A DNA stretch of 64,000 bases from JABMNT01 sp048262655 (GCA_048262655.1 JBLXEY010000001.1:897455-961454), one strand, 5' to 3'. Numbered from the stretch's first letter, positions 41,984 through 52,035 are shown. A program made the numbers and translations. The notes: generated from the sequence alone by a model not told the origin.

Positions 41984-42928
41984 TTAGCGCCGACGCGCCC
42001 TTGGGTGGGCCGCATCATAGACCATCGACAAATGCTCGCCATCGACTTCCGTGTAACGCTGGGTCGAAGATAGCGACGCATGGCCCAAAAGCTCCTGAAT
42101 GGTCCTCAAATCGCCGCCGCCGCCCAAAAGGTGGGTCGCAAAACTGTGGCGCAAAGCGTGGGGTGTGGCGGATTCGGGTAAATTCAGGAGCGCCCGAACA
42201 TCACGCACCTGTTTTTGTGCGATTGCCGGGTTCAAACGTTTGCCGCGGACGCCCAGAAAAAGGGGATCGTCGCCTTCTTGATGGAAAGGACAGATGTCGA
42301 TGTAGTCACGAATTGCTGTCCCAACGGCCGGCAACACGGGTACCAGGCGTTGTTTATTGCCTTTGCCGCTAATGACCAACGCCGATTCCGCGTCCAGAGC
42401 ACGTCTCCCGTCGTCAAAAGAGAGTTTTAGAGCTTCACCAAGCCGCAGCCCGCATCCATAAAGTAACGACAACAGGGCTTTATCACGTTTCCCAACCCAT
42501 GCCTCATCACTCAATTCTTCGACGACCTCCAGAGCCATCAGCGCATCTTCAATGGAAAGGGCTTTTGGAATAGATTTTGGGACTTTCGGAATGCGTACCG
42601 TTTGAATGATCGTATTGTTGATCCGTCCTTCGCGTTCCAGAAATTTGAAAAAGCTCTTCAAGGTCGACATTGCGCGTGCCGTAGATGTGCGGCTCAATCC
42701 GTCAGAATTCCGGCGAGAAAGATACCCTCGGAAATCGCGTGTTGTCAGCCGATCCAAATCGGCCAAACCGGCACCATGACCTAAATGCTCCATTAAAAAC
42801 TTCATAAAGGCAACCAGATCGCGCCCATAGGCGTCAAGCGTATGGGCAGAGTAGCGCCGTTCGTGCGCAAGCCAGTCTTGCCAATCCGTAATGGCTTTTA
42901 AGACAGCAGGCTCAGCAACCGGGATCAT
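41984..42928 (-). CDS. xerC: Tyrosine recombinase XerC
   Basis: Site-specific recombinase that with XerD resolves chromosome dimers at dif. The 314 residues have an N-terminal SAM-like core-binding domain (about 10-110) and a catalytic domain with Arg162, Lys192, His257-x-x-Arg260, His283 and the nucleophile Tyr292: the complete active site. Its ATG overlaps the DUF484 stop (TAATG), the classical alphaproteobacterial DUF484-xerC pair. No dif-like site was found nearby by eye. Confidence 0.93.
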   Translation of the reverse strand: MIPVAEPAVLKAITDWQDWLAHERRYSAHTLDAYGRDLVAFMKFLMEHLGHGAGLADLDRLTTRDFRGYLSRRNSDGLSRTSTARAMSTLKSFFKFLEREGRINNTIIQTVRIPKVPKSIPKALSIEDALMALEVVEELSDEAWVGKRDKALLSLLYGCGLRLGEALKLSFDDGRRALDAESALVISGKGNKQRLVPVLPAVGTAIRDYIDICPFHQEGDDPLFLGVRGKRLNPAIAQKQVRDVRALLNLPESATPHALRHSFATHLLGGGGDLRTIQELLGHASLSSTQRYTEVDGEHLSMVYDAAHPRARRR

Positions 42929-43662
42929 TAAGCCTCACCCAGCTCCCGATGAATAAGAGATTCGAGAACGCGGACCAAAAACCCTATCAATTCAGACCCC
43001 TGCCCCGGGTGAAATACACTGCCTCTGGACCCCAGCGCCATGACGCCAACCGGCGACGCTAAAGAAGGTCGCAACCGTGCAAGTGCCGCAGATTGAACGA
43101 GTCCGGCTCCCGCACCAAATATCCGGCCATCATCCGAGAACTCTCGGTACAAACAGATATCCTGCTCCGCGCCAACATATAAATCGACATCCCCAGCGTC
43201 CAGCTGACGCACTTCGTTTAAAACAATACGCGGATCGGGAGTATGGGCCGGCTCGAACCCAATCGAGACGACGTCAACATCCAAAAGAAACGGCCAGTCA
43301 TCGGAAAGAATCCGAACCAGGTGTTCGAAACTCTTGGCGGTTACGGCGGCCAAGACTGCGGCGTGCGTTCGCGTTTGTGTCGACATATTCGAGCGACTGG
43401 TCTCAATAACTTCCTGCGCACAATTTCTCAGTTCATCAATTTCTGATGTCCGTCGATCCAGCATATAGCGCTGCATATCGACGACTCCGTCACCGGTCCA
43501 GCGTTCCGGCGCCACAACTTCACTCATGATCTCGGGGTGCGCTTTAAAAAAATCTGGATTTTCTTGCAAATATTCAGCGACTTGTTTTTCATTAAGCTGT
43601 TGATTTTGCATTATATTCTCGTTTTCATGTTCATTAAAAACACTGTCTGGCTGTTGCGTCAT
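42928..43662 (-). CDS. DUF484 family protein
   Basis: A 244-residue protein of the DUF484 family, GAF-like and usually encoded next to xerC. The N-terminal QVAEYLQENPDFFKAHPEIMSEV is the family signature, followed by a helical region (about 65-105) that may be a coiled coil, and a GAF-like domain. Exact role unknown. The GGAG ribosome site before 43662 supports this start. It is divergent from priA with 105 bases between them. Confidence 0.9.
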   Translation of the reverse strand: MTQQPDSVFNEHENENIMQNQQLNEKQVAEYLQENPDFFKAHPEIMSEVVAPERWTGDGVVDMQRYMLDRRTSEIDELRNCAQEVIETSRSNMSTQTRTHAAVLAAVTAKSFEHLVRILSDDWPFLLDVDVVSIGFEPAHTPDPRIVLNEVRQLDAGDVDLYVGAEQDICLYREFSDDGRIFGAGAGLVQSAALARLRPSLASPVGVMALGSRGSVFHPGQGSELIGFLVRVLESLIHRELGEA

Positions 43663-43767
43663 CGATCAACTCCCGTTATTCGTCGCCCTTGGCTGCGAAT
43701 CGCCCTATTATACACCTTCGTATGGTTAACGAAGTATCCTTAACAAATAAGAAACATCCACACATCT

Positions 43768-45978
43768 ATGGCATCAAAGAACACCAATCCGACCACGCCA
43801 TCTTACTACGAACCGGGAACACGTGTAGCCGTCCAGTTGCCGTTGCCGATTGGCGGCGCATATGACTATAAGGTCAACGCAACAGATCGGGTCCGTGATG
43901 GTGATTTTGTCCGTGTGCCGTTGGGCCCCAGAATTGCCGAAGGCGTTGTATGGGGACCTGCTGTCGGTGATGTTGAAGAAACCAAACTCAAGGAAATTAT
44001 CGCTCGCCTGGACTGCCCGCCGCTCCCCGCTGTATCGCGACGGTTGATAGACTGGACGGCCAATTATACACTTCAAGCCAAGGGTTCCGTTCTAAAGATG
44101 GCCATGAGTGTCCGAGATGCCCTGGAGCCACCAAAGCCAACACTCGCATACATTAAAGCCAGCGAACAACCCGAACTGCGTCAGACACCGGCCCGCCAGC
44201 GCGTCTTGCAACTGATGACAGATGGTCCACCCCGTACCGCTACAGAGATTGCCCGCGAAGCGGCAACCAGTAGCAGTGTGGTAAAAGGGCTTTTTGAAGC
44301 CGGTGCACTCCTCAAAGTCTCTTTATCGACAGACCCCGCCATCGCGGCACCGGACCCTGAACGACCAGGCCCGGTTTTATCGCCCGAACAAGCCGATGCC
44401 TCGCGGCACTTGATCGATGCCGTCAAGGACAAGCAGTTTTCTGTTGCCCTTCTGGATGGAGTTCCCGGTTCAGGCAAGACAGAGGTTTATTTCGAGGCCG
44501 TGGCCGAAGCTCTCCGACAAGGCGGGCAGGTATTGGTTATGTTGCCAGAAATTGCTTTGAGTGCCCAATGGCTGGAACGCTTTCGAGACCGATTTGGGGT
44601 CGATCCGTCCGTATGGCACTCTGACCTGACGATGGCTCAACGCCGCAACACCTGGCGTTGGGTTGCCGAAGGCCACGCCCGGGTCGTCGTTGGCGCCAGA
44701 TCTGCCCTGTTCCTTCCTTTTCCAGACTTACAACTGATGGTCATAGACGAAGAACATGACGGTGCCTTTAAGCAAGAGGACGGTGTTATCTATAATGCCC
44801 GCGACATGGCCGTTGTGCGCGCCAGTTTGGGTGAAATCCCGATTGTCCTTGCGTCCGCGACCCCTTCGCTGGAGACCATCATCAACGCATCAGACGGTCG
44901 CTATCAAAAGTATGATTTGCCAAGTCGCCACGCAGGTGCCGCTTTACCTGATATTAAAGCCGTCGACATGATCAAAAACCCGCCACCACGCGGGCGGTGG
45001 CTGTCTCCGGCACTTGCAGAAGCAATCACCGAGACAATCGGCGCAGGCGAACAGGTGCTTTTGTTTTTAAACCGCCGTGGTTACGCACCCTTGACCCTGT
45101 GTCGGACCTGTGGTCACCGGTTCCAATGCCCCCGATGCACGGCCTGGCTGGTTGAGCATCGTCTCGCGGGGCGGCTACAGTGCCATCATTGTGGATTTCA
45201 TATCTCGCCACCCGAACACTGTCCGGAATGCAAAACAGAAAACAGTCTGGTTGCCTGCGGTCCCGGTGTCGAACGGCTGGCCGAAGAGCTGGAAACCCTG
45301 ATCCCAGATATTCGGATGACCATCGCTGCCAGCGACAACATCCAATCGCCCCGCGCGGCGGCTGAACTGGTCCGCCGTATAGAAGATCACGAGATCGATC
45401 TGATCATCGGCACTCAAATCGTTGCCAAGGGGTATCACTTTCCCCTTTTGACACTGGTTGGCGTGATAGATGCGGATTTAGGGCTGCAGGGTGGCGACCC
45501 GCGTGCTGCCGAGCGTACATTTCAACTGCTCTATCAGGTATCCGGGCGGGCAGGTCGGGGCGACAAGCCAGGCCGGGTGCTGCTGCAAACTTACCTGGCC
45601 AATCATCCGGTAATGGAGGCCTTACTTTCGGGGAACCGGGATGCATTTTTAAATACAGAATCGAAATCGCGCCAAGAGGCGATGATGCCACCATTCGGTC
45701 GACTGGTCAGCCTGATCGTTTCCGGCGTCAGTGAAACCATGGTCGATCAAGCTGCCAATGCGCTTGCCCGCGCTGCACCAAGTGGCAAAGACATTCAAGT
45801 TTTGGGTCCTGCACCAGCCCCTTTTGCCTTGCTCAGAGGTCGCCATCGCCGGCGATTACTGCTCAAAACACGCAAGGATATAGCCGTCCAACCACTCGTT
45901 CGCCAATGGTTATCGCGTTCACAGCGTTATAAAAAGGTTCGTATTCAAGTCGATGTCGATCCCATGAGTTTTTTCTAG
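43768..45978 (+). CDS. priA: Primosomal protein N' (replication restart helicase PriA)
   Basis: Superfamily 2 helicase that reloads the replisome at stalled forks. The 736 residues include an N-terminal 3'-DNA-binding domain (VAVQLPLPIGGAYDYKV), Walker A GVPGSGKTEVYF, the DEEHD box, and the zinc-binding block of cysteines in CRTCGHRFQCPRC and CHHCGFHISPPEHCPEC. All eight zinc-binding cysteines are visible. It converges with a response-regulator gene with only six bases between the stops. Confidence 0.97.
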   Translation: MASKNTNPTTPSYYEPGTRVAVQLPLPIGGAYDYKVNATDRVRDGDFVRVPLGPRIAEGVVWGPAVGDVEETKLKEIIARLDCPPLPAVSRRLIDWTANYTLQAKGSVLKMAMSVRDALEPPKPTLAYIKASEQPELRQTPARQRVLQLMTDGPPRTATEIAREAATSSSVVKGLFEAGALLKVSLSTDPAIAAPDPERPGPVLSPEQADASRHLIDAVKDKQFSVALLDGVPGSGKTEVYFEAVAEALRQGGQVLVMLPEIALSAQWLERFRDRFGVDPSVWHSDLTMAQRRNTWRWVAEGHARVVVGARSALFLPFPDLQLMVIDEEHDGAFKQEDGVIYNARDMAVVRASLGEIPIVLASATPSLETIINASDGRYQKYDLPSRHAGAALPDIKAVDMIKNPPPRGRWLSPALAEAITETIGAGEQVLLFLNRRGYAPLTLCRTCGHRFQCPRCTAWLVEHRLAGRLQCHHCGFHISPPEHCPECKTENSLVACGPGVERLAEELETLIPDIRMTIAASDNIQSPRAAAELVRRIEDHEIDLIIGTQIVAKGYHFPLLTLVGVIDADLGLQGGDPRAAERTFQLLYQVSGRAGRGDKPGRVLLQTYLANHPVMEALLSGNRDAFLNTESKSRQEAMMPPFGRLVSLIVSGVSETMVDQAANALARAAPSGKDIQVLGPAPAPFALLRGRHRRRLLLKTRKDIAVQPLVRQWLSRSQRYKKVRIQVDVDPMSFF

Positions 45979-45984
45979 AATAGG

Positions 45985-46590
45985 TCACTCAACCTCGATC
46001 TCGCCTTCGACCGCAACCTCTTCTTTCGCCCGTCGGTCATTTGGATATGTTTTATGCTTGCGCACCGTACTCCGGCGACAGGGCCCAATATAATGGTGCT
46101 CCCTGATGAAGGGGCGTTCATCGTCCAGACTGGCACACAATCGCTGGGCAACGCTGGCTGCGGAGTAAGGCTTCGCCAGAAAGTCATGTATTCCGGCGTC
46201 GACGGCATCTTTTATCCGGCGCACATCTGTATAGGCTGAGACCATAATAATCTTAACCATTTGATCTTTAACGATATCGCTGCGGCGGACTGTCCGAGTG
46301 AAGGCCGTTCCGGAAACTTTAGGCATAAAATTGTCGACGAGAACCAGGTCGAACGCTTCCTCTGACAGATGGACAATACCATCTTTTGCAGAACTGCAGG
46401 CGGCAACCTTCCAGACCCCCAGAGCCTGCAGGACGTTTCTTAACAAGGCCCGGGCGAAATAATTGTCATCAATGACCAATACCCGTAACTGGCTGAAGCG
46501 CGCCAACGCTTCATCCGATGTCGACGCTGGCGACGCATTCCGTTTTACTTCCAGCGTTTTCTGGTCCCGATGACCGTTTATCCCGTCCAC
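45985..46590 (-). CDS. Response regulator, receiver only
   Basis: A 201-residue protein with a receiver domain (about 36-155). It has the acid pair Asp41/Asp42, phospho-acceptor Asp86 and Lys140. After the receiver is RPFIREHHYIGPCRR, matching RPFVRSDNYFGPDRRRR of the regulator at 17121-17693, then a charged tail of about 30 residues. The start is a GTG at 46590; there is no strong ribosome site. No kinase is adjacent. A CRP-type palindrome lies 87 bases upstream of its start. Confidence 0.85.
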   Translation of the reverse strand: MDGINGHRDQKTLEVKRNASPASTSDEALARFSQLRVLVIDDNYFARALLRNVLQALGVWKVAACSSAKDGIVHLSEEAFDLVLVDNFMPKVSGTAFTRTVRRSDIVKDQMVKIIMVSAYTDVRRIKDAVDAGIHDFLAKPYSAASVAQRLCASLDDERPFIREHHYIGPCRRSTVRKHKTYPNDRRAKEEVAVEGEIEVE

Positions 46591-46925
46591 AGACTAACCC
46601 CAAGAAAAACAAACGACCCATATTTATTCAGGTAGTATCCGTATTAAGACCATATAGTTAAGATTGCTGATTCCACTGTGATGAAGATCACACTCGGATG
46701 CTCTTTTCGGCCTTCTGGAAGGGCTTTAAAATCGCCGTTGAAACGACCGGCCTATTGCATTGCAAAAAGGTGCGGAGAGTCCGTTGCATACCCCGATTGA
46801 GTATGGTACGAAGTGCCCGCTTCGAAGGGTCAATCTTGGAGGAGCAGATTTTGTCTTGTTTAATCCGATGATCGATTGTTTAAGGCAAATTCTTATTATC
46901 AAACTCTAAAGATGAGGTTCATCAG
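46591..46925. other. Divergent region before atpH
   Basis: 335 bases with no gene. It contains a CRP-type palindrome (46677-46692) and AT-rich patches. Expression of both the response regulator (leftward) and the atp operon (rightward) must start here. I could not identify a convincing -35/-10 pair for atp. Confidence 0.7.
46677..46692. promoter_or_regulatory. CRP-type binding site
   Basis: TGTGATGAAGATCACA matches TGTGA-N6-TCACA perfectly, with 6-bp symmetrical arms. It lies 87 bases before the response-regulator start and 234 bases before atpH, so the nearer regulator gene is the more likely target of a CRP/FNR-family protein. Confidence 0.55.
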
Positions 46926-47486
46926 GTGACATCGGATGTAATCGGCGCCACCGGCCTAGCAGGTCGCTACGCTACAGCGCTTTTTGAGCTTGCTGACGCA
47001 GACAAGCAACTGGATAAAGTGGCTGGAGATCTCTCTGCCATTACTCAGATGCTTGATGAGTCGGACGACCTCAATCGCCTTATCAGATCGCCCGTCTTGT
47101 CGCGCAAGGATCAGAGCACTGCCATGGACGCAGTTCTGGACGCTGCCGAGACAAGTGATCTAACCCGAAAGTTTATTGGGCTTGTTGCCCAAAACCGCAG
47201 GCTTTTTGCCCTCCCCGCGATGATTAAAGGCTATCAAGCCAAACTCAGCGCGCTTCGTGGCGAATCCACAGCGGAAGTTGTTTCGGCTAAGCCACTGACC
47301 AAAGGTCAGTTAACAGCCATTGGAGATTCTTTAAAAAGTGCCATGGGGACCACAGTTACCGTTGACGCAAGCGTCGACGAGAGTCTGTTGGGCGGCCTGA
47401 TTGTGAAAGTCGGGTCCCGTATGGTTGATAGTTCTTTGAAAACGAAGCTTCATCAGCTTCGTTTCGCCATGAAAGGGGTCGGTTAA
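46926..47486 (+). CDS. atpH: ATP synthase F1 delta subunit
   Basis: Peripheral-stalk subunit linking F1 to F0. The 186-residue protein starts ATGLAGRYATALFELA and has the family's LSALRGESTAEVVSAKPLT and GLIVKVGSRMVDSSLKTKL C-terminal signature. It starts with GTG at 46926, preceded by GAGG at eight bases. It opens the atpHAGDC operon; F0 genes are elsewhere, as usual in alphaproteobacteria. Stop overlaps atpA by one base. Confidence 0.96.
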   Translation: MTSDVIGATGLAGRYATALFELADADKQLDKVAGDLSAITQMLDESDDLNRLIRSPVLSRKDQSTAMDAVLDAAETSDLTRKFIGLVAQNRRLFALPAMIKGYQAKLSALRGESTAEVVSAKPLTKGQLTAIGDSLKSAMGTTVTVDASVDESLLGGLIVKVGSRMVDSSLKTKLHQLRFAMKGVG

Positions 47487-49018
47487 TGGAAATCCGTGCC
47501 GCGGAAATTTCTGCAATTCTAAAAAAACAAATCGCTGATTTTGGTTCAGAAGCTGAAGTCGCTGAAGTCGGACAGGTTTTGTCTGTTGGTGACGGGATCG
47601 CCCGTGTCCACGGACTTGATCAGGTTCAGGCCGGTGAAATGGTTGAGTTTCCAGGTGGAATTAAAGGCATGGCCCTTAACCTGGAAGCTGACAACGTTGG
47701 TGTTGTTATTTTCGGCAATGACCGGACGATTCGCGAAGGCGACACTGTTAAGCGGACCGGCGACATTGTTGACGTCCCTGCTGGCAAAGGCATGTTGGGG
47801 CGCGTTGTTGACGCGCTCGGCAACCCGATTGATGGGAAAGGTCCTCTTGAAGATGTGACCCGTCAACTGGTTGAGGTTAAAGCACCTGGCATTATCCCCC
47901 GGAAATCCGTGCATGAGCCCATGCAGACCGGCCTCAAGGCAATCGATTCCCTAATCCCGGTTGGCCGTGGACAGCGCGAATTGATCATTGGTGACCGTCA
48001 AACCGGTAAAACAGCTGTTATTATCGACACCATTTTGAACCAGAAAAAAACCAATGACGCGGCGAAGGATGATTCAGAGAAGCTCTTCTGCATCTACGTT
48101 GCTGTTGGTCAAAAGCGTTCAACGGTTGCTCAGTTGGTGAAAACCCTCGAAGACTATGACGCGATGAAGTATTCCGTTGTTGTTGCGGCGACGGCTTCCG
48201 AGCCTGCTCCTCTTCAGTTTATGGCACCTTACACGGGCGCGACGATTGGTGAATATTTCCGTGATAACGGTCAGCATGCGGTTATCTTCTACGATGATTT
48301 GACCAAACAGGCTGTGGCTTATCGTCAAATGTCTCTGTTGCTGCGTCGTCCTCCTGGACGTGAAGCTTATCCGGGTGACGTTTTCTACCTGCACTCCCGT
48401 TTGCTGGAGCGCGCCTGTAAGTTGGGCGATGCGGCTGGAAACGGCTCTTTGACGGCTTTGCCGGTTATTGAGACACAGGCGGGTGACGTTTCTGCCTATA
48501 TTCCAACCAACGTGATTTCGATCACCGATGGTCAGATCTTCCTGGAAACGGAACTCTTCTATAAAGGCATCCGCCCGGCTGTGAACGTTGGTCTGTCTGT
48601 TTCCCGTGTGGGTTCAGCAGCCCAGATTAAAGCGATGAAACAGGTTGCGGGTACGATTAAGCTGGAATTGGCTCAATATCGTGAGATGGCAGCCTTTGCC
48701 CAGTTTGCATCTGATCTTGATGCCTCAACCCAACAGTTGTTGGCTCGTGGTGCACGTTTGACAGAATTGCTAAAGCAACCTCAGTATACGCCGTATCCTG
48801 TTGAAGAGCAGGTTGTGGTGATCTTCGCTGGTGTGAACGGTTTCACCGATAGCATTCCCGTCGAAGAAATCACCAATTTCGAAAAGCAGTTCATCAGTGA
48901 ATTCCGCGCGAAACATGACGACGTTTTAGCAACGATTCGCTCGGAGCAAGCCATTTCTGACGATACCAGCAAGAAGCTGAAGAGCATTCTTGAAGATTTC
49001 GTCAAAACGTTTGCTTAA
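47486..49018 (+). CDS. atpA: ATP synthase F1 alpha subunit
   Basis: Non-catalytic nucleotide-binding subunit of F1. The 510 residues start MEIRAAEISAILKKQI, with P-loop GDRQTGKT (about 170-177) and the alpha signature PGREAYPGDVFYLHSRLLERA. Sequence and length are standard. The ATG overlaps the atpH stop (TAATG). Confidence 0.98.
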   Translation: MEIRAAEISAILKKQIADFGSEAEVAEVGQVLSVGDGIARVHGLDQVQAGEMVEFPGGIKGMALNLEADNVGVVIFGNDRTIREGDTVKRTGDIVDVPAGKGMLGRVVDALGNPIDGKGPLEDVTRQLVEVKAPGIIPRKSVHEPMQTGLKAIDSLIPVGRGQRELIIGDRQTGKTAVIIDTILNQKKTNDAAKDDSEKLFCIYVAVGQKRSTVAQLVKTLEDYDAMKYSVVVAATASEPAPLQFMAPYTGATIGEYFRDNGQHAVIFYDDLTKQAVAYRQMSLLLRRPPGREAYPGDVFYLHSRLLERACKLGDAAGNGSLTALPVIETQAGDVSAYIPTNVISITDGQIFLETELFYKGIRPAVNVGLSVSRVGSAAQIKAMKQVAGTIKLELAQYREMAAFAQFASDLDASTQQLLARGARLTELLKQPQYTPYPVEEQVVVIFAGVNGFTDSIPVEEITNFEKQFISEFRAKHDDVLATIRSEQAISDDTSKKLKSILEDFVKTFA

Positions 49019-49055
49019 CCTGGACACAATAACCAATAGGAACGGATAGGCATCG

Positions 49056-49955
49056 ATGGCCAATCTCAAAGACCTAAAAGTTCGGATCACCAGTGTCCAG
49101 TCGACGCGGAAGATCACATCAGCCATGAAAATGGTGGCAGCGGCTAAACTGCGCCGGGCACAGGAAGCAGCTGAAGCTGCCCGCCCCTATGCCGTGCGCA
49201 TGGAACGCATGCTCGGTTCGCTGGCCGAATCGCTTGGAGGTGTCGATGGCGCCCCCAAGATGTTGGCAGGAACTGGAAGTGATCAAGTGCAATTACTGGT
49301 CGCCTTTACTGCAGACCGCGGTTTGTGTGGCGGTTTCAACGGCTCCATTGTTCGGCAAGTCCGGAAAATGGCTAGTCAGCTTAAGGCTGATGGTAAAACC
49401 GTTAAAATTCTGTTTGTTGGCCGCAAGGCCCACGACGTTTTGAAGCGTGAATACGCCAACGAAACTGTGGATATGATCACCGGACTCGGCAAAAAGAATA
49501 TTCACTTCAGTGAAGCGGCAGAAGTCGCAGATAGAATCACCACGATGTTTGATGCTGGTGAATTTGATGTCTGCACCGTCGTCTTTAACCGCTTTCAATC
49601 GGCAATGACGCAAATTGTGACGCCACAACAGCTCATTCCTTTTAGTCCACCGGAGCGTGACGACGAGGAAGAAGAGGTTGCGGCAGACCAGGGTGCCAAG
49701 TCGGTTTATATTTTTGAGCCCGAAGAACAAGATATTCTGGCTGATTTGCTGCCCCGAAATATGGCTGTGCAAATTTTCCAGGCCTTGCTGGAAAGTGCTG
49801 CGTCTGAACATGGAGCCCGGATGACCGCCATGGACAACGCAACCCGGAACGCAGGCGATATGATTGATGGTTTGACAATGACCTATAACCGGACACGTCA
49901 GGCCGTTATTACCAAGGAGTTGATTGAAATCATCTCCGGTGCGGAAGCACTTTAA
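49056..49955 (+). CDS. atpG: ATP synthase F1 gamma subunit
   Basis: Rotating central shaft of F1. The 299-residue protein has the N-terminal coiled-coil helix (MANLKDLKVRITSVQSTRKI), FTADRGLCGGFN, and the C-terminal helix ending TRQAVITKELIEIISGAEAL. A charged insertion EEEEVAADQGAK near residue 210 is a common variable loop. It lies 37 bases after atpA. Confidence 0.97.
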   Translation: MANLKDLKVRITSVQSTRKITSAMKMVAAAKLRRAQEAAEAARPYAVRMERMLGSLAESLGGVDGAPKMLAGTGSDQVQLLVAFTADRGLCGGFNGSIVRQVRKMASQLKADGKTVKILFVGRKAHDVLKREYANETVDMITGLGKKNIHFSEAAEVADRITTMFDAGEFDVCTVVFNRFQSAMTQIVTPQQLIPFSPPERDDEEEEVAADQGAKSVYIFEPEEQDILADLLPRNMAVQIFQALLESAASEHGARMTAMDNATRNAGDMIDGLTMTYNRTRQAVITKELIEIISGAEAL

Positions 49956-50003
49956 TCCGTTTGTAAGCAACACGAACGCTGAAAGGCAACAGGAGCATCA
50001 GCG

Positions 50004-51425
50004 ATGACAACTAATTCTAAAGGTAAAATCACTCAGGTTATGGGTGCTGTGATCGACGTTCAGTTTGATGGTGAATTGCCGTCGATCATGAACGCCCTTC
50101 ATGTTGACAACAATGGCAAGCAGCTGGTGCTCGAAGTTGCCCAGCACTTGGGTGAGAACTCGGTTCGCACCATTGCTATGGATGCAACAGAAGGTTTGCA
50201 ACGGTCTATGGAAGTCATAGACACAGGCAACCCAATCATGGTTCCTGTCGGTCCCGAGACTCTGGGACGGATTATGAACGTTATTGGTGATGCCATTGAC
50301 GAGCGCGGCCCCGTCGAGACCAAACAAAAGTCTGCTATTCACCGCGATGCGCCTGAATTTAGCGAACAGTCAACGGAGACCGAAATCCTGACAACGGGTA
50401 TCAAGGTTGTTGATTTGATCGCGCCTTACTCAAAGGGTGGTAAAATTGGTCTGTTCGGTGGTGCCGGTGTTGGCAAAACGGTTTTGATCATGGAATTGAT
50501 CAACAACGTTGCTAAAGGACACGGTGGATATTCTGTATTTGCCGGTGTTGGCGAGCGGACACGTGAAGGAAACGATCTCTATCATGAAATGATCGAGTCT
50601 GGTGTTATTAACCTCGAAGGCGAATCAAAAGCCGCTCTGGTTTATGGTCAGATGAACGAGCCTCCAGGAGCCCGTGCCCGTGTTGCCTTGACCGGTTTGA
50701 CACTGGCTGAGTATTTCCGTGATGAAGAAGGCCAAGACGTGTTGTTCTTCGTTGATAACATTTTCCGTTTCACACAGGCTGGTTCTGAGGTTTCGGCTCT
50801 GTTGGGACGTATTCCTTCTGCTGTGGGTTACCAGCCGACACTGGCGACTGATATGGGTACCTTGCAAGAGCGGATTACATCAACAAACAAAGGCTCGATT
50901 ACGTCTGTGCAGGCCATTTATGTTCCTGCTGATGATTTGACCGATCCAGCACCTGCAACATCTTTTGCTCACCTAGATGCAACTACGGTTTTAAGCCGGC
51001 AAATCGCAGAATTGGGTATTTATCCGGCTGTGGATCCGCTTGACTCAACCTCTCGTATCCTGGATCCACGGATCATTGGTGATGAGCATTATGCGGTTGC
51101 AACCGGCGTTCAGCAGGTTTTGCAGACCTATAAGTCCCTGCAAGATATCATCGCGATTTTGGGTATGGATGAATTATCGGAAGAAGATAAGTTGACCGTG
51201 GCACGTGCCCGGAAAATTCAGCGCTTCCTATCCCAGCCTTTCCACGTTGCTGAAGTCTTCACGGGCTCTCCTGGTGTTCTCGTATCATTGGAAGAGACGA
51301 TTAAAGGCTTTAAAGGTATTCTTGATGGCGAATATGATCACATTCCAGAGGCAGCCTTCTATCTGGTAGGCACCATTGACGATGTGTTGGAAAAAGCCAA
51401 AAAGATGGCAGCTGAGGCTGCTTAA
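50004..51425 (+). CDS. atpD: ATP synthase F1 beta subunit
   Basis: Catalytic subunit of F1. The 473 residues hold the P-loop GGAGVGKTVL (about 152-161), GERTREGNDLYHEM with the catalytic Glu, and ALLGRIPSAVGYQPTLATDMG. The sequence is highly conserved. It is preceded by AACAGGAG and followed by atpC after 23 bases. Confidence 0.98.
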   Translation: MTTNSKGKITQVMGAVIDVQFDGELPSIMNALHVDNNGKQLVLEVAQHLGENSVRTIAMDATEGLQRSMEVIDTGNPIMVPVGPETLGRIMNVIGDAIDERGPVETKQKSAIHRDAPEFSEQSTETEILTTGIKVVDLIAPYSKGGKIGLFGGAGVGKTVLIMELINNVAKGHGGYSVFAGVGERTREGNDLYHEMIESGVINLEGESKAALVYGQMNEPPGARARVALTGLTLAEYFRDEEGQDVLFFVDNIFRFTQAGSEVSALLGRIPSAVGYQPTLATDMGTLQERITSTNKGSITSVQAIYVPADDLTDPAPATSFAHLDATTVLSRQIAELGIYPAVDPLDSTSRILDPRIIGDEHYAVATGVQQVLQTYKSLQDIIAILGMDELSEEDKLTVARARKIQRFLSQPFHVAEVFTGSPGVLVSLEETIKGFKGILDGEYDHIPEAAFYLVGTIDDVLEKAKKMAAEAA

Positions 51426-51448
51426 GTCCTGTTAAGGAGTATGTAGGC

Positions 51449-51847
51449 ATGGCCGATATGGTCGAATTTGAACTGGTCTCACCAGAAAAGCTCTTGAAAT
51501 CAGAGTCGGTAGAGATGGTTGTTGTCCCAGGAGCTGAGGGTGACCTCGGTGTTCTCCCTGGGCACTCGCCTTTGATTGCGACTGTGCGCCCAGGTGTTAT
51601 TGACATCCATGAAGGTGGCAACGTTAAGGAACGTATTTTTGTCGCTGGTGGTTTCTGTGAAATTTCACCAGAACGCTGCACAGTGTTGGCCGAAGAAGCC
51701 ATGCCGGTTGGTGATATTGATAAAGCCGCAGCAGAAAAGCGCCTCGAAGAGGCCAATACTGCATGGCAAAACGCCGACGACGCCGTCAAAGCGAAAGCAG
51801 AGATGGAGCGACATGTCGCAGAAGCGTTGGTAGCCGCCGCTGGATAG
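51449..51847 (+). CDS. atpC: ATP synthase F1 epsilon subunit
   Basis: Regulatory subunit on the gamma shaft. The 132-residue protein has the N-terminal beta-barrel (FELVSPEKLL, VVPGAEGDLGVLPGHSPL) and a C-terminal helical part with Ala/Glu. It is the last gene of the operon, followed by a strong terminator. Confidence 0.97.
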   Translation: MADMVEFELVSPEKLLKSESVEMVVVPGAEGDLGVLPGHSPLIATVRPGVIDIHEGGNVKERIFVAGGFCEISPERCTVLAEEAMPVGDIDKAAAEKRLEEANTAWQNADDAVKAKAEMERHVAEALVAAAG

Positions 51848-51872
51848 AAGTTAACTAAAATAGTTTCTTTTA

Positions 51873-51908
51873 AAAAACGCGGCACTTTCCAGTGCCGCGT
51901 TTTTTTGT
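51873..51908 (+). terminator. Rho-independent terminator of the atp operon
   Basis: AACGCGGCACT and AGTGCCGCGTT form a perfect 11-bp stem with a TTCC loop, flanked by an A run on the left and seven T on the right. It may terminate in both directions; it lies 26 bases after the atpC stop. Confidence 0.95.
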
Positions 51909-52035
51909 TTGAGGATGTTATGAAGACGACAGCTTTGATTTTTTTTGATCGACGACGAAAACGGAGCCATGTGGTGTGCCTGCACCATTGGCTATCCCTC
52001 GTTTTCAATTACGTCTCAATCAAGGAATTCAACTC

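Noticed and set aside
43728..43750. TTAAC repeats before priA (and TTAAG repeats at 46645-46662) as CtrA sites
   Set aside because: The spacing between the TTAA halves is 10 bases, not the 7 required for CtrA.
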